Assembly: GCF_018687275.1 (NCBI RefSeq)
Contig: NZ_CP061287.1
Location: 1,736,001 to 1,800,000, forward strand
From: Polynucleobacter sp. MWH-Aus1W21
GTDB taxonomy: Bacteria > Pseudomonadota > Gammaproteobacteria > Burkholderiales > Burkholderiaceae
Direction of reading: 5' to 3'
Length of the DNA stretch: 64,000 nucleotides
Below, in pieces: positions 35,436 through 44,004 of the stretch. The position numbers and the translations under genes are program-made. How positions within the stretch are numbered: position 1 is the first letter of the stretch; the number at the start of each line of letters is the position of its first letter. The notes under the pieces are model-generated. The model was not told the DNA's origin. It worked only from the letters and a program-made list of their open reading frames with translations, and searched no databases.

Positions 35436-35897
35436 TTGAAAATTCGCAATCAACGGGATTTTGGGGCTGGGATCATGTATATGGTCATTGGCCTCTTCTT
35501 CGCCATCATGGCTACAAACTACCCCATGGGGACTGCTGCCAAAATGGGGCCAGGCTATTTCCCATTCTATTTAGGCATCTTAATGGTCCTATTGGGAGTT
35601 CTGGTAGCAGTTAAAGCATTTGGCGCAAAAGCTGCCATCGAATCCATCCCAAAATTTAATTGGCGCATCATTGCGCAAATTACAGGTGCCGTTGTTCTGT
35701 ACGGGCTATTGCTTCCTAGAATGGGATTCTTAATTGCCGTGGTCGTATTAGTTTTTGTTGCCGCTAGCGCAAGCAAAGAATTTACTTGGAAGGGTACCGC
35801 TATTAATGCAGCCTTCTTGGTGACATTTACGTATTCAGTATTTGTGGTGGGTCTGAAACTTCAGTTCCCACTCCTGCCTGTATTCCTACAACAATAA
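35436..35897 (+). CDS. tctB: Tripartite tricarboxylate transporter small membrane subunit TctB
   Basis: TctB is the small membrane subunit of tripartite tricarboxylate transporters. Its 153 residues form four hydrophobic helices beginning at about residue 12 (GIMYMVIGLFFAIMATNYPM); the MGTAAKMGPGYFPFYLGILM segment is the family signature. The start codon is TTG, chosen because AAGGAGA lies five bases before it, which is the strongest Shine-Dalgarno in the neighbourhood. tctA follows 19 bases later. The periplasmic TctC partner is not adjacent. Confidence 0.93.
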   Translation: MKIRNQRDFGAGIMYMVIGLFFAIMATNYPMGTAAKMGPGYFPFYLGILMVLLGVLVAVKAFGAKAAIESIPKFNWRIIAQITGAVVLYGLLLPRMGFLIAVVVLVFVAASASKEFTWKGTAINAAFLVTFTYSVFVVGLKLQFPLLPVFLQQ

Positions 35898-35916
35898 CGA
35901 ACCGGGACTCTGAAAA

Positions 35917-37419
35917 ATGGATTTATTTGCTAACTTAGCGCTCGGTTTCGATACCGCGTTCACATTACAAAACCTCCTTTACTGCCTTATCGGCTGTATC
36001 TTGGGTACTTTGATTGGTGTATTGCCAGGCCTTGGCCCAATCGCAACGATTGCGATGCTGTTGCCAGCTACCTACGCATTGCCTCCGATTGCTGCATTGA
36101 TTATGTTGGCCGGTATTTACTACGGCTCACAATACGGCGGATCTACAACAGCGATTCTTCTGAACATTCCGGGGGAGACGTCATCGGTGGTGACGGCGAT
36201 CGACGGCTATCAAATGGCCCGAAATGGTCGCGCTGGTGTTGCACTCTTTACTGCAGGTATGGGTTCATTCTTTGCAGGTTGCGTAGCAACTTTAGTATTG
36301 GCTGCATTTGCCGCCCCACTCTCTCAACTCGCATTTAAGTTTGGTCCTGCTGAATACTTCTCCTTGATGGTCTTAGGTTTGATCGGTGCAGTTGTATTGG
36401 CATCCGGCTCTTTGATCAAAGCGATTGGCATGATCATCTTGGGTCTCTTGATGGGCTTGATTGGTACTGACGTGAACTCTGGTGTATCGCGCTATGCGTT
36501 CGATATTCCTGAATTGAGCGACGGTATCGGCTTCGTAGCTGTTGCAATGGGCGTGTTCGGTTTCGCAGAAATCATGGGCAACCTTGAGAAAACTGGCGAA
36601 GACGAAGGCTTCCTCAATAAGCTCACCAGCATGGTTCCTACCAAGACTGATGTGAAGCGCATGATTCCTTCTATCTTGCGCGGTACAACGATTGGCTCAA
36701 TCCTAGGTATCTTGCCAGGCGGCGGCGCAGCTTTGGCAGCGTTCGGCGCTTACTCTGTTGAGAAAAAATCCTCTAAGTACAGCCATGAATTTGGTAAGGG
36801 TGCGATTGAGGGTGTTGCAGGTCCAGAAGCAGCAAATAACGCTGCAGCTCAAACCTCATTCATTCCATTGCTCACATTAGGTATCCCACCAAATGCCGTG
36901 ATGGCTTTGATGGTTGGTGCGATGACTATTCACAACATTCAGCCAGGCCCACAAGTAATGACCAGCAATCCAGCACTCTTCTGGGGTCTGATTGCTTCTA
37001 TGTGGATTGGTAACGTGATGTTGATCCTCTTGAACTTACCTTTGATTGGTATCTGGGTGAAGCTCTTGAAGATTCCTTATCGTTTCCTCTACCCAGCTAT
37101 TTTGGTGTTCTGCTGTATCGGCGTGTACACCGTAAATAACACTGTGTTTGACGTTTATGTGACCGCAGGCTTTGGCTTGATTGGTTACTTGTTCTTCAAA
37201 CTAGGTTGCGAACCTCCTCCATTGCTTTTGGGCTTCGTGCTCGGACCAATGATGGAAGAGAATTTCCGTCGCGCCCTATTGTTATCCCGCGGCGACTTCA
37301 CTACTTTTGTAACCCGCCCACTGTCATTAGGCCTGTTGATCGCGGCAGCCCTCTTGGTCGTGATCGTGGCTCTGCCAGCAGTGAAGAAAACTCGCGAAGA
37401 GGCATTCGTGGAAGATTAA
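35917..37419 (+). CDS. tctA: Tripartite tricarboxylate transporter large membrane subunit TctA
   Basis: TctA is the large channel subunit, using ion gradients to take up carboxylates (for example citrate, glutarate or terephthalate in various species). The 500 residues form about 11-12 helices with the two family repeats GVLPGLGPIATIAMLLPATY (about residue 35) and GILPGGGAALAAFGAYSVEK (about 265), the YGSQYGGSTTAILLNIPGE loop (about 67), and NNAAAQTSFIPLLTLGIPPN (about 308). A terminator follows directly. The substrate is not predictable. Confidence 0.95.
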   Translation: MDLFANLALGFDTAFTLQNLLYCLIGCILGTLIGVLPGLGPIATIAMLLPATYALPPIAALIMLAGIYYGSQYGGSTTAILLNIPGETSSVVTAIDGYQMARNGRAGVALFTAGMGSFFAGCVATLVLAAFAAPLSQLAFKFGPAEYFSLMVLGLIGAVVLASGSLIKAIGMIILGLLMGLIGTDVNSGVSRYAFDIPELSDGIGFVAVAMGVFGFAEIMGNLEKTGEDEGFLNKLTSMVPTKTDVKRMIPSILRGTTIGSILGILPGGGAALAAFGAYSVEKKSSKYSHEFGKGAIEGVAGPEAANNAAAQTSFIPLLTLGIPPNAVMALMVGAMTIHNIQPGPQVMTSNPALFWGLIASMWIGNVMLILLNLPLIGIWVKLLKIPYRFLYPAILVFCCIGVYTVNNTVFDVYVTAGFGLIGYLFFKLGCEPPPLLLGFVLGPMMEENFRRALLLSRGDFTTFVTRPLSLGLLIAAALLVVIVALPAVKKTREEAFVED

Positions 37420-37442
37420 TTCCCCGTACCTCTCCAGAAATG

Positions 37443-37472
37443 AGCCCGCAGCAGTTTGCGGGCTTTTTCTTT
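37443..37472 (+). terminator. Intrinsic terminator after tctA
   Basis: AGCCCGCA pairs with TGCGGGCT around a short loop and is followed by TTTTTCTTT. It lies 23 bases beyond the tctA stop and 30 bases before the glnS start. Confidence 0.85.
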
Positions 37473-37503
37473 ATGGGCCAGGGGTTTTCTCTACAATGTG
37501 GCT

Positions 37504-39276
37504 ATGTCCCAAGATAGCAAACCCTCCAAAGCAAATACCGGCGCTGTAGCCGAGCCATCCAACTTCTTACGTCAGATCATTGATCATGACTTGGCAAGCG
37601 GCGCTTTTTCTCAGCGTACGAATTTGGCTGGGGAAGCTATACCATCCATCATCACCCGTTTTCCGCCGGAGCCAAATGGCTACCTGCATATTGGTCACGC
37701 CAAAAGTATTTGCCTCAACTTCGGTTTAGCTGCTGATTACAACAATCAAGCTGGTGGCGCTCGTTGCAATATGCGCCTAGACGATACCAATCCAGTTAAA
37801 GAAGATGTGGAATACGCTGACAGTATTTTGGATGCGGTGAAATGGTTAGGCTTTGATTGGGGAACTCATCTGTATCACGCAAGTGACTACTTTGACAAAC
37901 TCTATGAGTTTGCTGAGATCCTGATTCAGAATGGCAAAGCATATGTTGATAGCCAAAGCGCGGATGATATTCACACTAATCGCGGCAACTTTGGTCAAGC
38001 CGGGAAAAATAGCCCTTATCGCGATCGCAGCCCAGAAGAAAATCTGCAACTGTTCCGCGACATGCGCGATGGCAAGTTCAAGGATGGCGAACATGTTCTT
38101 CGCTTGAAGATTGATATGGCGCATCCGAACATCGTGATGCGTGACCCTGTGGTTTATCGCATCCGCCATACTGATCACCATCGTACCGGCAGCAAGTGGT
38201 GCATTTACCCACTTTATGACTTCACCCATTGCATCTCTGATGCGCTAGAAAATGTCTCCCACTCCATATGCACATTGGAGTTCGAGAACAACCGTCCTCT
38301 CTATGACTGGATTGTGAATTCACTAAAAGAATTGGGCGTATTTAAAGATCCAGTACCGCATCAGTATGAATTCGCTCGCCTCAATCTGACTTATACGATC
38401 ACCAGCAAACGCAAGTTATTGCAACTGGTTGAAGAAAAGCATGTTGAAGGCTGGGATGATCCCCGTATGCCAACGATCGTAGGCATACGTCGTCGTGGGT
38501 ACACTCCGGAAAGTATTCGCCTGTTCTGTGAACGCATTGGTGTTTCAAAGGCAGACAGCTGGATTGATATGAGCACGCTTGATCAGGCGCTACGCGATGA
38601 TCTTGAAGTCAGAGCACCACGCGCTACCGCAGTACTAAAACCACTCAAGCTCGTAGTAGAGAACTTTGATGCTTCAACAAAAGAAGCTTGTTCTGCACCA
38701 CGTCACCCCAATCATCCAGAATGGGGTAATCGTGAGTTTAATTTCACACGTGAACTATGGATTGAAGCGGATGACTTTATGCAAGAGCCGATCAAAGGGT
38801 TCTTCAGACTGTATCCACCAATTGGCAATCAGCCTGGTAGTCGTGTGCGCTTACGCCATGGCTTTGTAGTCGAGTGCACTGGCTTTGAAACTGATGCTCA
38901 AGGCAATGTCACGCAAGTTAATGTGACTCACTTCCCTGATAGCAAGAGCGGAACCCCAGGCTCCAATAACTATAAGGTTAAGGGCAATATTCATTGGGTC
39001 AGCGCTGCTGAAGCGATTCCAGCTGAAGTGCGTCTATATGACCACCTCTTTAGCGACCCACATCCAGATAGCGGGGACAAGAATTTCTTGGATGCAATTA
39101 ATCCAAACTCCAAACAAACTATTGCCGCTTATTTAGAGCCCTGCATGAAGGATACCAAGCCCGAAGATCGCTTTCAGTTTGAGCGCCATGGTTACTTTGT
39201 TGCTGATAAAAATGATTCCAAGCCTGGCAAGCCAGTATTTAACCGTACGGCTGGCCTTAAGGATTCTTGGAAATAG
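37504..39276 (+). CDS. glnS: Glutaminyl-tRNA synthetase
   Basis: GlnRS charges tRNA-Gln. Class Ib motifs are seen: FPPEPNGYLHIGHAKSICLN (HIGH, about residues 52-71) and, for the ATP site, the SKRKLL variant of KMSKS (near 301). The C-terminal beta-barrel (about 370-590) binds the anticodon. 590 residues is normal. A longer frame from 37456 runs through the tctA terminator and is rejected; ATG at 37504 gives MSQDSKPS. The gene end overlaps the convergent SDR-type epimerase by 20 bases. Confidence 0.96.
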   Translation: MSQDSKPSKANTGAVAEPSNFLRQIIDHDLASGAFSQRTNLAGEAIPSIITRFPPEPNGYLHIGHAKSICLNFGLAADYNNQAGGARCNMRLDDTNPVKEDVEYADSILDAVKWLGFDWGTHLYHASDYFDKLYEFAEILIQNGKAYVDSQSADDIHTNRGNFGQAGKNSPYRDRSPEENLQLFRDMRDGKFKDGEHVLRLKIDMAHPNIVMRDPVVYRIRHTDHHRTGSKWCIYPLYDFTHCISDALENVSHSICTLEFENNRPLYDWIVNSLKELGVFKDPVPHQYEFARLNLTYTITSKRKLLQLVEEKHVEGWDDPRMPTIVGIRRRGYTPESIRLFCERIGVSKADSWIDMSTLDQALRDDLEVRAPRATAVLKPLKLVVENFDASTKEACSAPRHPNHPEWGNREFNFTRELWIEADDFMQEPIKGFFRLYPPIGNQPGSRVRLRHGFVVECTGFETDAQGNVTQVNVTHFPDSKSGTPGSNNYKVKGNIHWVSAAEAIPAEVRLYDHLFSDPHPDSGDKNFLDAINPNSKQTIAAYLEPCMKDTKPEDRFQFERHGYFVADKNDSKPGKPVFNRTAGLKDSWK

Positions 39277-40153
39277 TTTTTAGAAAATGTCCTACGCTTG
39301 GATAGCGTAGTGGTATTTTGAGTTCATGCAAGCGGGTGTTAGTGACTCTGCGTGACTCGCGCATAAATGACCACAGCATCGGGCTGACAATTTTCTGCAG
39401 CTCATTCCCAGGCAAACGAGTCGGCCTTTGTAGCCCAAAGGCATCCGCGACTTCATCGAAGTAATCGCCCATCTTCGTCTCCCCACCATCGCAGGTATTA
39501 ATGATGCGCTGAGGTTTGCCGTGATACACCGCTGCACATACCAACCTTGCCAAATCATCGCTGTGAATATGGTTAGAGTAGGCATCCTCCTCAGGGAGTA
39601 GCGCTGGTGTTTGAGATTCCAAGCGCTCTATTGGCAAACGATCGGCAGCATAAATACCAGGAACACGCAAAATGGTCACAGTGACACCATTTGCGGGGCC
39701 CCATAAACGAAGTGCTCGCTCGGCATCTACTCTTCTTTTGGCACGTTCACTTTGTGGGTTTACTGGTGTAATTTCACTCACTTTGGCGCCCCGATGATCC
39801 CCATAGACACCGGTAGTACTGATATAGATTAGACGCCTGACGGCATTTGAGCCTTGGGCTAAAATTCGAATTAGGTTGCGGGTTCGGCAATCGCGATTTC
39901 CACTATTTTGAGGTGGCGCCAAATGAATCACGGTTTGAGCTAAACCGGCCAGGCGCCATAAAGACTCTGGTTGATCCAGGTTGCCCAAAATGGGAGTTGC
40001 GCCAACTCCCCTCAACTCCTGAAAGCGACTTAACTGAGAGGTCAGAGCATAAACACGATGACTTCGCGAGAACTGTTTGGCTACCCGAAGACCGATATCT
40101 CCGCAGCCAATAATTAGAATTGAAGGTTTACCAAAAGATTGCATAAGTGACAT
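39257..40153 (-). CDS. SDR-type NAD(P)-binding epimerase/oxidoreductase (YeeZ-like)
   Basis: The extended-SDR fold starts with a Rossmann motif (ILIIGCGDIGLRVAKQFS, about residues 12-29; GxGxxG). The active Tyr is likely the one in STTGVYGDHRG, with HIHSDDLARLVCAAVY further on, both typical of sugar-nucleotide-epimerase-like proteins. Length (298) and sequence layout fit the YeeZ group, whose substrate is not known. It is convergent with glnS (20-base overlap) and divergent from the ferredoxin reductase gene, 27 bases from its GTG start. Met at 40144 is an alternative start. Confidence 0.85.
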   Translation of the reverse strand: MSLMQSFGKPSILIIGCGDIGLRVAKQFSRSHRVYALTSQLSRFQELRGVGATPILGNLDQPESLWRLAGLAQTVIHLAPPQNSGNRDCRTRNLIRILAQGSNAVRRLIYISTTGVYGDHRGAKVSEITPVNPQSERAKRRVDAERALRLWGPANGVTVTILRVPGIYAADRLPIERLESQTPALLPEEDAYSNHIHSDDLARLVCAAVYHGKPQRIINTCDGGETKMGDYFDEVADAFGLQRPTRLPGNELQKIVSPMLWSFMRESRRVTNTRLHELKIPLRYPSVGHFLKTISKNP

Positions 40154-40180
40154 CGTAACGATTTATTGAAAGGAATGAGA

Positions 40181-41221
40181 GTGTCTTATCAAGTCACGCT
40201 CAAAACGAGCGGCAAACAATTTACTGTCAATCCAGATGAAAACGTCTTGGAGGCCGCCCTTCGCCAAGGAATCAATCTGCCCTATGGCTGCAAAAATGGT
40301 GCCTGTGGCTCCTGCAAAGGCAAAGTCGTGGAAGGTCAAGTTACCCACGGGCAGCATAGTGAAAGCGCCCTTTCCAAGGCAGACGAAACTGCTGGCGGCA
40401 TTTTATTTTGCTGCGCACACCCTCAATCAGACCTGCTCATTGAGGCACGTGAAGTCCAAGGCGCTGGTGATATTGCGATTCGTAAGGTACCTTGCCGAGT
40501 CAATACCATCAACAAACCGAGTAGTGATGTTGCCATTCTGAAGCTGCAGTTGCCTGCCGCTGAGCGCTTTCAATTCTTAGCTGGTCAGTACATAGAGTTT
40601 CTTCTCAAGGATGGTCAACGTCGTGCCTACTCTATTGCTAATGCGCCTGAGCAAGAAGGCCCACTTGAGTTACATATTCGCCACTTACCTGGTGGCTTAT
40701 TTACCGACTTTGTATTTGGTGCTGTTACGCCAGCACTAAAAGAAAAAGATATCCTGCGCTTTGAAGGCCCCCTGGGAAGTTTCTTTTTAAGAGAAGACTC
40801 TAAAAAACCGATTATCTTTGTTGCCGCTGGCACAGGATTTGCACCAATCAAATCTATCATCGAGCAAATGCAGGCAAAGAAGATTCATCGACCAATTCAC
40901 CTATACTGGGGTGGACGTCGCCCAAGTGATTTGTATTTGGATGATTTGTGCAAAAACTGGGAAAAAGAAATTTCTGACTTCAAATACATCCCCGTGATCT
41001 CAGATGCACTCGCAGAAGATGGTTGGCAAGGTCGAACCGGCTTTGTACACCAAGCAGCGATGGCCGATCATCCGGATATGAAGGACTTTCAAGCCTATGC
41101 TTGTGGCGCCCCTGTCATGGTCAACGCCGCCAGAAATGACTTTTCAGCCAAGTGCCAACTGCCCGATGAAGAATTCTTTGCCGACTCCTTTACCAATGCA
41201 GCGGATTTAGCGACAGCCTAG
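40181..41221 (+). CDS. CDP-6-deoxy-delta-3,4-glucoseen reductase-like flavoprotein (2Fe-2S/FAD/NAD)
   Basis: The protein has an N-terminal plant-type ferredoxin domain (CKNGACGSCKGKV, and a fourth Cys in FCCAHP; Cx4Cx2Cx~29C), then an FAD domain (RAYSIANAPEQEG, about residue 148) and an NAD domain (FVAAGTGFAPIKSI, about 220; HLYWGGRRPSDLY). Such proteins pass electrons from NADH to partner oxygenases or dehydratases. The named glucoseen reductase role is an annotation convention; substrate is unknown. The start is GTG at 40181 because AAAGGA lies six bases upstream; ATG at 40175 abuts that site, and TTG at 40166 lies before it. Confidence 0.88.
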   Translation: MSYQVTLKTSGKQFTVNPDENVLEAALRQGINLPYGCKNGACGSCKGKVVEGQVTHGQHSESALSKADETAGGILFCCAHPQSDLLIEAREVQGAGDIAIRKVPCRVNTINKPSSDVAILKLQLPAAERFQFLAGQYIEFLLKDGQRRAYSIANAPEQEGPLELHIRHLPGGLFTDFVFGAVTPALKEKDILRFEGPLGSFFLREDSKKPIIFVAAGTGFAPIKSIIEQMQAKKIHRPIHLYWGGRRPSDLYLDDLCKNWEKEISDFKYIPVISDALAEDGWQGRTGFVHQAAMADHPDMKDFQAYACGAPVMVNAARNDFSAKCQLPDEEFFADSFTNAADLATA

Positions 41222-41293
41222 GAGCCGAAAAATCAAATCAGCGAGATAATAGAAGCCTTATCTGTCCTTATTAACTTATCAATCCATACCAGC

Positions 41294-42487
41294 ATGAATA
41301 AGCCACTCCAGACCATTGACACCCATTCAGTCATGTTTATTACACCGCGTCCAGAAGTGGTGATGGTTGAAGGCAAGGGCTCTTGGTTAGCAGACAACAA
41401 TGGCAAACGCTATTTAGATTTCTTGCAAGGCTGGGCTGTGAACTGTCTAGGTCACGGCAACCCAGGAATGATTGAAGCACTCAATGTGCAAGCAAAGAAA
41501 CTGATCAATCCAAGTCCTGCGTTCTACAACGAACCCATGATTGGTTTATCTAATCTTCTCACTGAAAATAGCTGCTTTGACAAAGTCTTCTTTGCAAATA
41601 GTGGTGCTGAGGCTAATGAAGGTGCCATTAAGTTGGCACGTAAATGGGGTCAGCTCAATAAATCTGGCGCTTTTGAAATCATCACCTTTGATCATAGTTT
41701 TCACGGACGCACATTAGCAACAATGAGTGCTTCTGGTAAACCCAACTGGGACACTATGTTTGCTCCACAGGTTGCAGGCTTTCCCAAGGCCGACTTAAAT
41801 GATTTGGAATCTGTAAAAAAACTCGTGACCGATAAAACGGTTGCAGTCATGCTCGAGCCAGTTCAGGGTGAGGGTGGCGTCATTCCCGCTACGAAAGAAT
41901 TTATGCGTGAGCTGCGCAAGTTCACTAAAGAAAACAACATCCTTTTGATTGCCGATGAAGTGCAAGCTGGGTGCGGCCGTACTGGCGCGCTTTTTGCTTA
42001 CCAAAACTACGGTATTGAGCCGGACATCATGACTCTGGGTAAAGGTATTGGTGGTGGCGTTCCATTGGCGGCCTTATTGGCTACAGATGCAGTGGCATGC
42101 TTTGTGCCTGGCGATCAAGGTGGAACATATAACGGCAACCCTTTGATGACTGCAGTAGGTATTAGCGTGATTGAGCAGCTCTTGGCACCAGGATTTTTAG
42201 ACGGCGTTAAAGCCAAAGGCGAGTTACTCAAATCAGAATTACTCAAGCTTTGCGCTGAATTTAATCTTGAAGGCGAGCGCGGTGAAGGATTGCTGCGCGC
42301 CTTAATGCTCGGAAAAGATGTTGGCCCAAAACTAGTTGAGCTAGCGCGTGATCGCAGCCCCGAAGGTTTGTTGATTAACTCACCAAGACCAAATCTGCTC
42401 CGCTTTATGCCTGCTTTGAATGTATCTGATGATGAAATTCGTCAGATGTGCAATATGCTGCGTGAGTTACTCAAGGAAGTAGCGTAA
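41294..42487 (+). CDS. argD: Acetylornithine/succinyldiaminopimelate aminotransferase-type enzyme
   Basis: Class III PLP aminotransferase (397 aa). PLP-site motifs are seen: FFANSGAEANEGAIKLARKW (about residues 98-117), TFDHSFHGRTLATMSASG, LLIADEVQAGCGRTG with the Asp (about 222), and TLGKGIGGGVPLAALL with the PLP Lys (about 253). It transfers the amino group of acetylornithine in arginine synthesis, and often of succinyl-diaminopimelate. The symbol rests on family likeness only; other subgroup enzymes have a similar core. A convergent 8-bp hairpin separates it from livF. Confidence 0.88.
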   Translation: MNKPLQTIDTHSVMFITPRPEVVMVEGKGSWLADNNGKRYLDFLQGWAVNCLGHGNPGMIEALNVQAKKLINPSPAFYNEPMIGLSNLLTENSCFDKVFFANSGAEANEGAIKLARKWGQLNKSGAFEIITFDHSFHGRTLATMSASGKPNWDTMFAPQVAGFPKADLNDLESVKKLVTDKTVAVMLEPVQGEGGVIPATKEFMRELRKFTKENNILLIADEVQAGCGRTGALFAYQNYGIEPDIMTLGKGIGGGVPLAALLATDAVACFVPGDQGGTYNGNPLMTAVGISVIEQLLAPGFLDGVKAKGELLKSELLKLCAEFNLEGERGEGLLRALMLGKDVGPKLVELARDRSPEGLLINSPRPNLLRFMPALNVSDDEIRQMCNMLRELLKEVA

Positions 42488-42503
42488 GACTTACCGTCGC
42501 CAA

Positions 42504-42531
42504 CTGCCTACTTATTCACCGAGGTAGGCAG
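42504..42531. other. Hairpin at the argD/livF convergence
   Basis: CTGCCTAC and GTAGGCAG form a perfect 8-bp stem around a 12-base loop, partly inside the end of livF. On the plus strand it is followed by CTCTCACTCTT, a poor T-run. It may slow or end transcription of the argD-type gene. Confidence 0.4.
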
Positions 42532-43228
42532 CTCTCACTCTTGGATCTTCCAGCAAATCCTTGCCGGATCCACTGAGGGTAATTAAGCCGCTTTCCATGA
42601 CATAAGCGCGATCTGCCATCTGTAAAGCTAGTCTTGCGTTTTGCTCTACGAGCAAAATAGTCATCCCGCTCGAGGACAGACTGCGAACAACATCAAAGAT
42701 TGTCTCAACCATGATCGGGGATAAACCCATTGATGGCTCATCCAATAGCAATAACTTTGGCTCAGCCATCATCGCCCTGCCCATAGCAACCATTTGTTGC
42801 TCGCCCCCAGAAAGCGTACCTGCTAGCTGAGATAAGCGCTCTTTCAACCTTGGAAAATACGAATACACTTCTTCAAGCTTACGCTCGATATCTTTGGGAT
42901 TGGTTTTTAAGTAAGCGCCCATTTGGAGATTCTCCAAAATCGTCATGCGCTTAAATACGCCTCGCCCTTCCGGCACCATACCCAGACCCAGACGAACCAA
43001 TTCATACGCAGGCAACCTTTTTGTTTCCTGATTCATAAAATCAATCTCGCCAGCCGATGGTGTCAGCAAACCGGCAATGGCTTTCATACTAGAGCTCTTG
43101 CCAGCACCATTCGCCCCAATCAAGGCAACAAGCTCACCTTGATTGACGTGCAAATCTATCCCTTTAACAGCGTTAATGCCGCCATAGGAGACCTTGAGAT
43201 CTTTTACATTAAGTAAGGCGCTCATCAT
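42512..43228 (-). CDS. livF: Branched-chain amino acid ABC transporter ATPase LivF
   Basis: LivF is one of the two ATPases of the high-affinity Leu/Ile/Val uptake system. It has a Walker A (GANGAGKSSSMKAI), the ABC signature LSGGEQQM, Walker B (LLLLDEPSMGL) and the switch His replaced by the usual LivF LVEQNARLAL segment. 238 residues is normal. Its start overlaps the livG stop (ATGATGA). It is the last gene of the leftward liv cluster. Confidence 0.95.
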   Translation of the reverse strand: MMSALLNVKDLKVSYGGINAVKGIDLHVNQGELVALIGANGAGKSSSMKAIAGLLTPSAGEIDFMNQETKRLPAYELVRLGLGMVPEGRGVFKRMTILENLQMGAYLKTNPKDIERKLEEVYSYFPRLKERLSQLAGTLSGGEQQMVAMGRAMMAEPKLLLLDEPSMGLSPIMVETIFDVVRSLSSSGMTILLVEQNARLALQMADRAYVMESGLITLSGSGKDLLEDPRVRAAYLGE

Positions 43229-44004
43229 GCAGCCCCTTGTCCGAGATAGGCTCTGATGACCTCTGGATGCGTACGTACATCTGCAGGCTTCCCAGAGGCA
43301 ATCACCTTACCGTAATCAAGCACAGTTAGGCTATCGCAAATACCCATCACCAAGCTCACATCATGCTCAATTAATAAGATGGTTTTACCATCGGCACGAA
43401 TACGAAGCAGCAGTTCACGCAATTCCAGTTTCTCGGTGGCATTCATACCGGCAGCTGGCTCATCTAGCGCCAAGAGCTTAGGCTCAGTTGCTAATGCTCT
43501 TGCAATCTCAAGGCGGCGCTGATGTCCATACGAAAGATTGCGCGCCTGCATATTGGCAAACTCACCAAGACCAACATAAGCCAAGAGCTGTTGAGCCTTT
43601 TCTTTGATGGCACGCTCCTCACGCTTAGTAGATGGAAAGCGAAAGATTGCCCCTAGCAATCCGGCTTTAGTGCGGCAGTGACAACCTACCATCACATTTT
43701 CCAACACAGACATTTCACCAAAGAGACGAATATTTTGAAATGTTCTAGCAAGACCGGATTTAGTTACTTCAGATACAGACTCTGGAAAATAAGATTGGCT
43801 GTCAAATAAAAAGATTCCGGAGTCAGCCGGGTATAAACCAGTGATGACATTAAAGAAAGTAGTCTTGCCAGCACCGTTTGGGCCAATCAAGCCAACGATT
43901 GCGCCATGTGCCACTTGCAGGCCAACAGAATCTAGAGCCTGAACACCGCCAAAACGCTTTGAGACGTCCGTGACATCAAGAAGCAAGTGATTTGTTCCCG
44001 CCAT
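43225..44004 (-). CDS. livG: Branched-chain amino acid ABC transporter ATPase LivG
   Basis: LivG is the larger of the two ATPases. It has Walker A (GPNGAGKTTFFNVITG), the signature LSYGHQRRLEIARAL, Walker B (LLALDEPAAGMN) and the C-terminal LIEHDVSLVMGICDSL segment typical for LivG. The frame allows TTG at 44028, but ATG at 44004 overlaps the livM stop (TAATG) and is preferred. It is co-translated between livM and livF. Confidence 0.95.
   Translation of the reverse strand: MAGTNHLLLDVTDVSKRFGGVQALDSVGLQVAHGAIVGLIGPNGAGKTTFFNVITGLYPADSGIFLFDSQSYFPESVSEVTKSGLARTFQNIRLFGEMSVLENVMVGCHCRTKAGLLGAIFRFPSTKREERAIKEKAQQLLAYVGLGEFANMQARNLSYGHQRRLEIARALATEPKLLALDEPAAGMNATEKLELRELLLRIRADGKTILLIEHDVSLVMGICDSLTVLDYGKVIASGKPADVRTHPEVIRAYLGQGAA

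Noticed and set aside
37456..37503. N-terminal extension of glutaminyl-tRNA synthetase
   Set aside because: It would include the terminator stem after tctA; ATG at 37504 gives a standard start.
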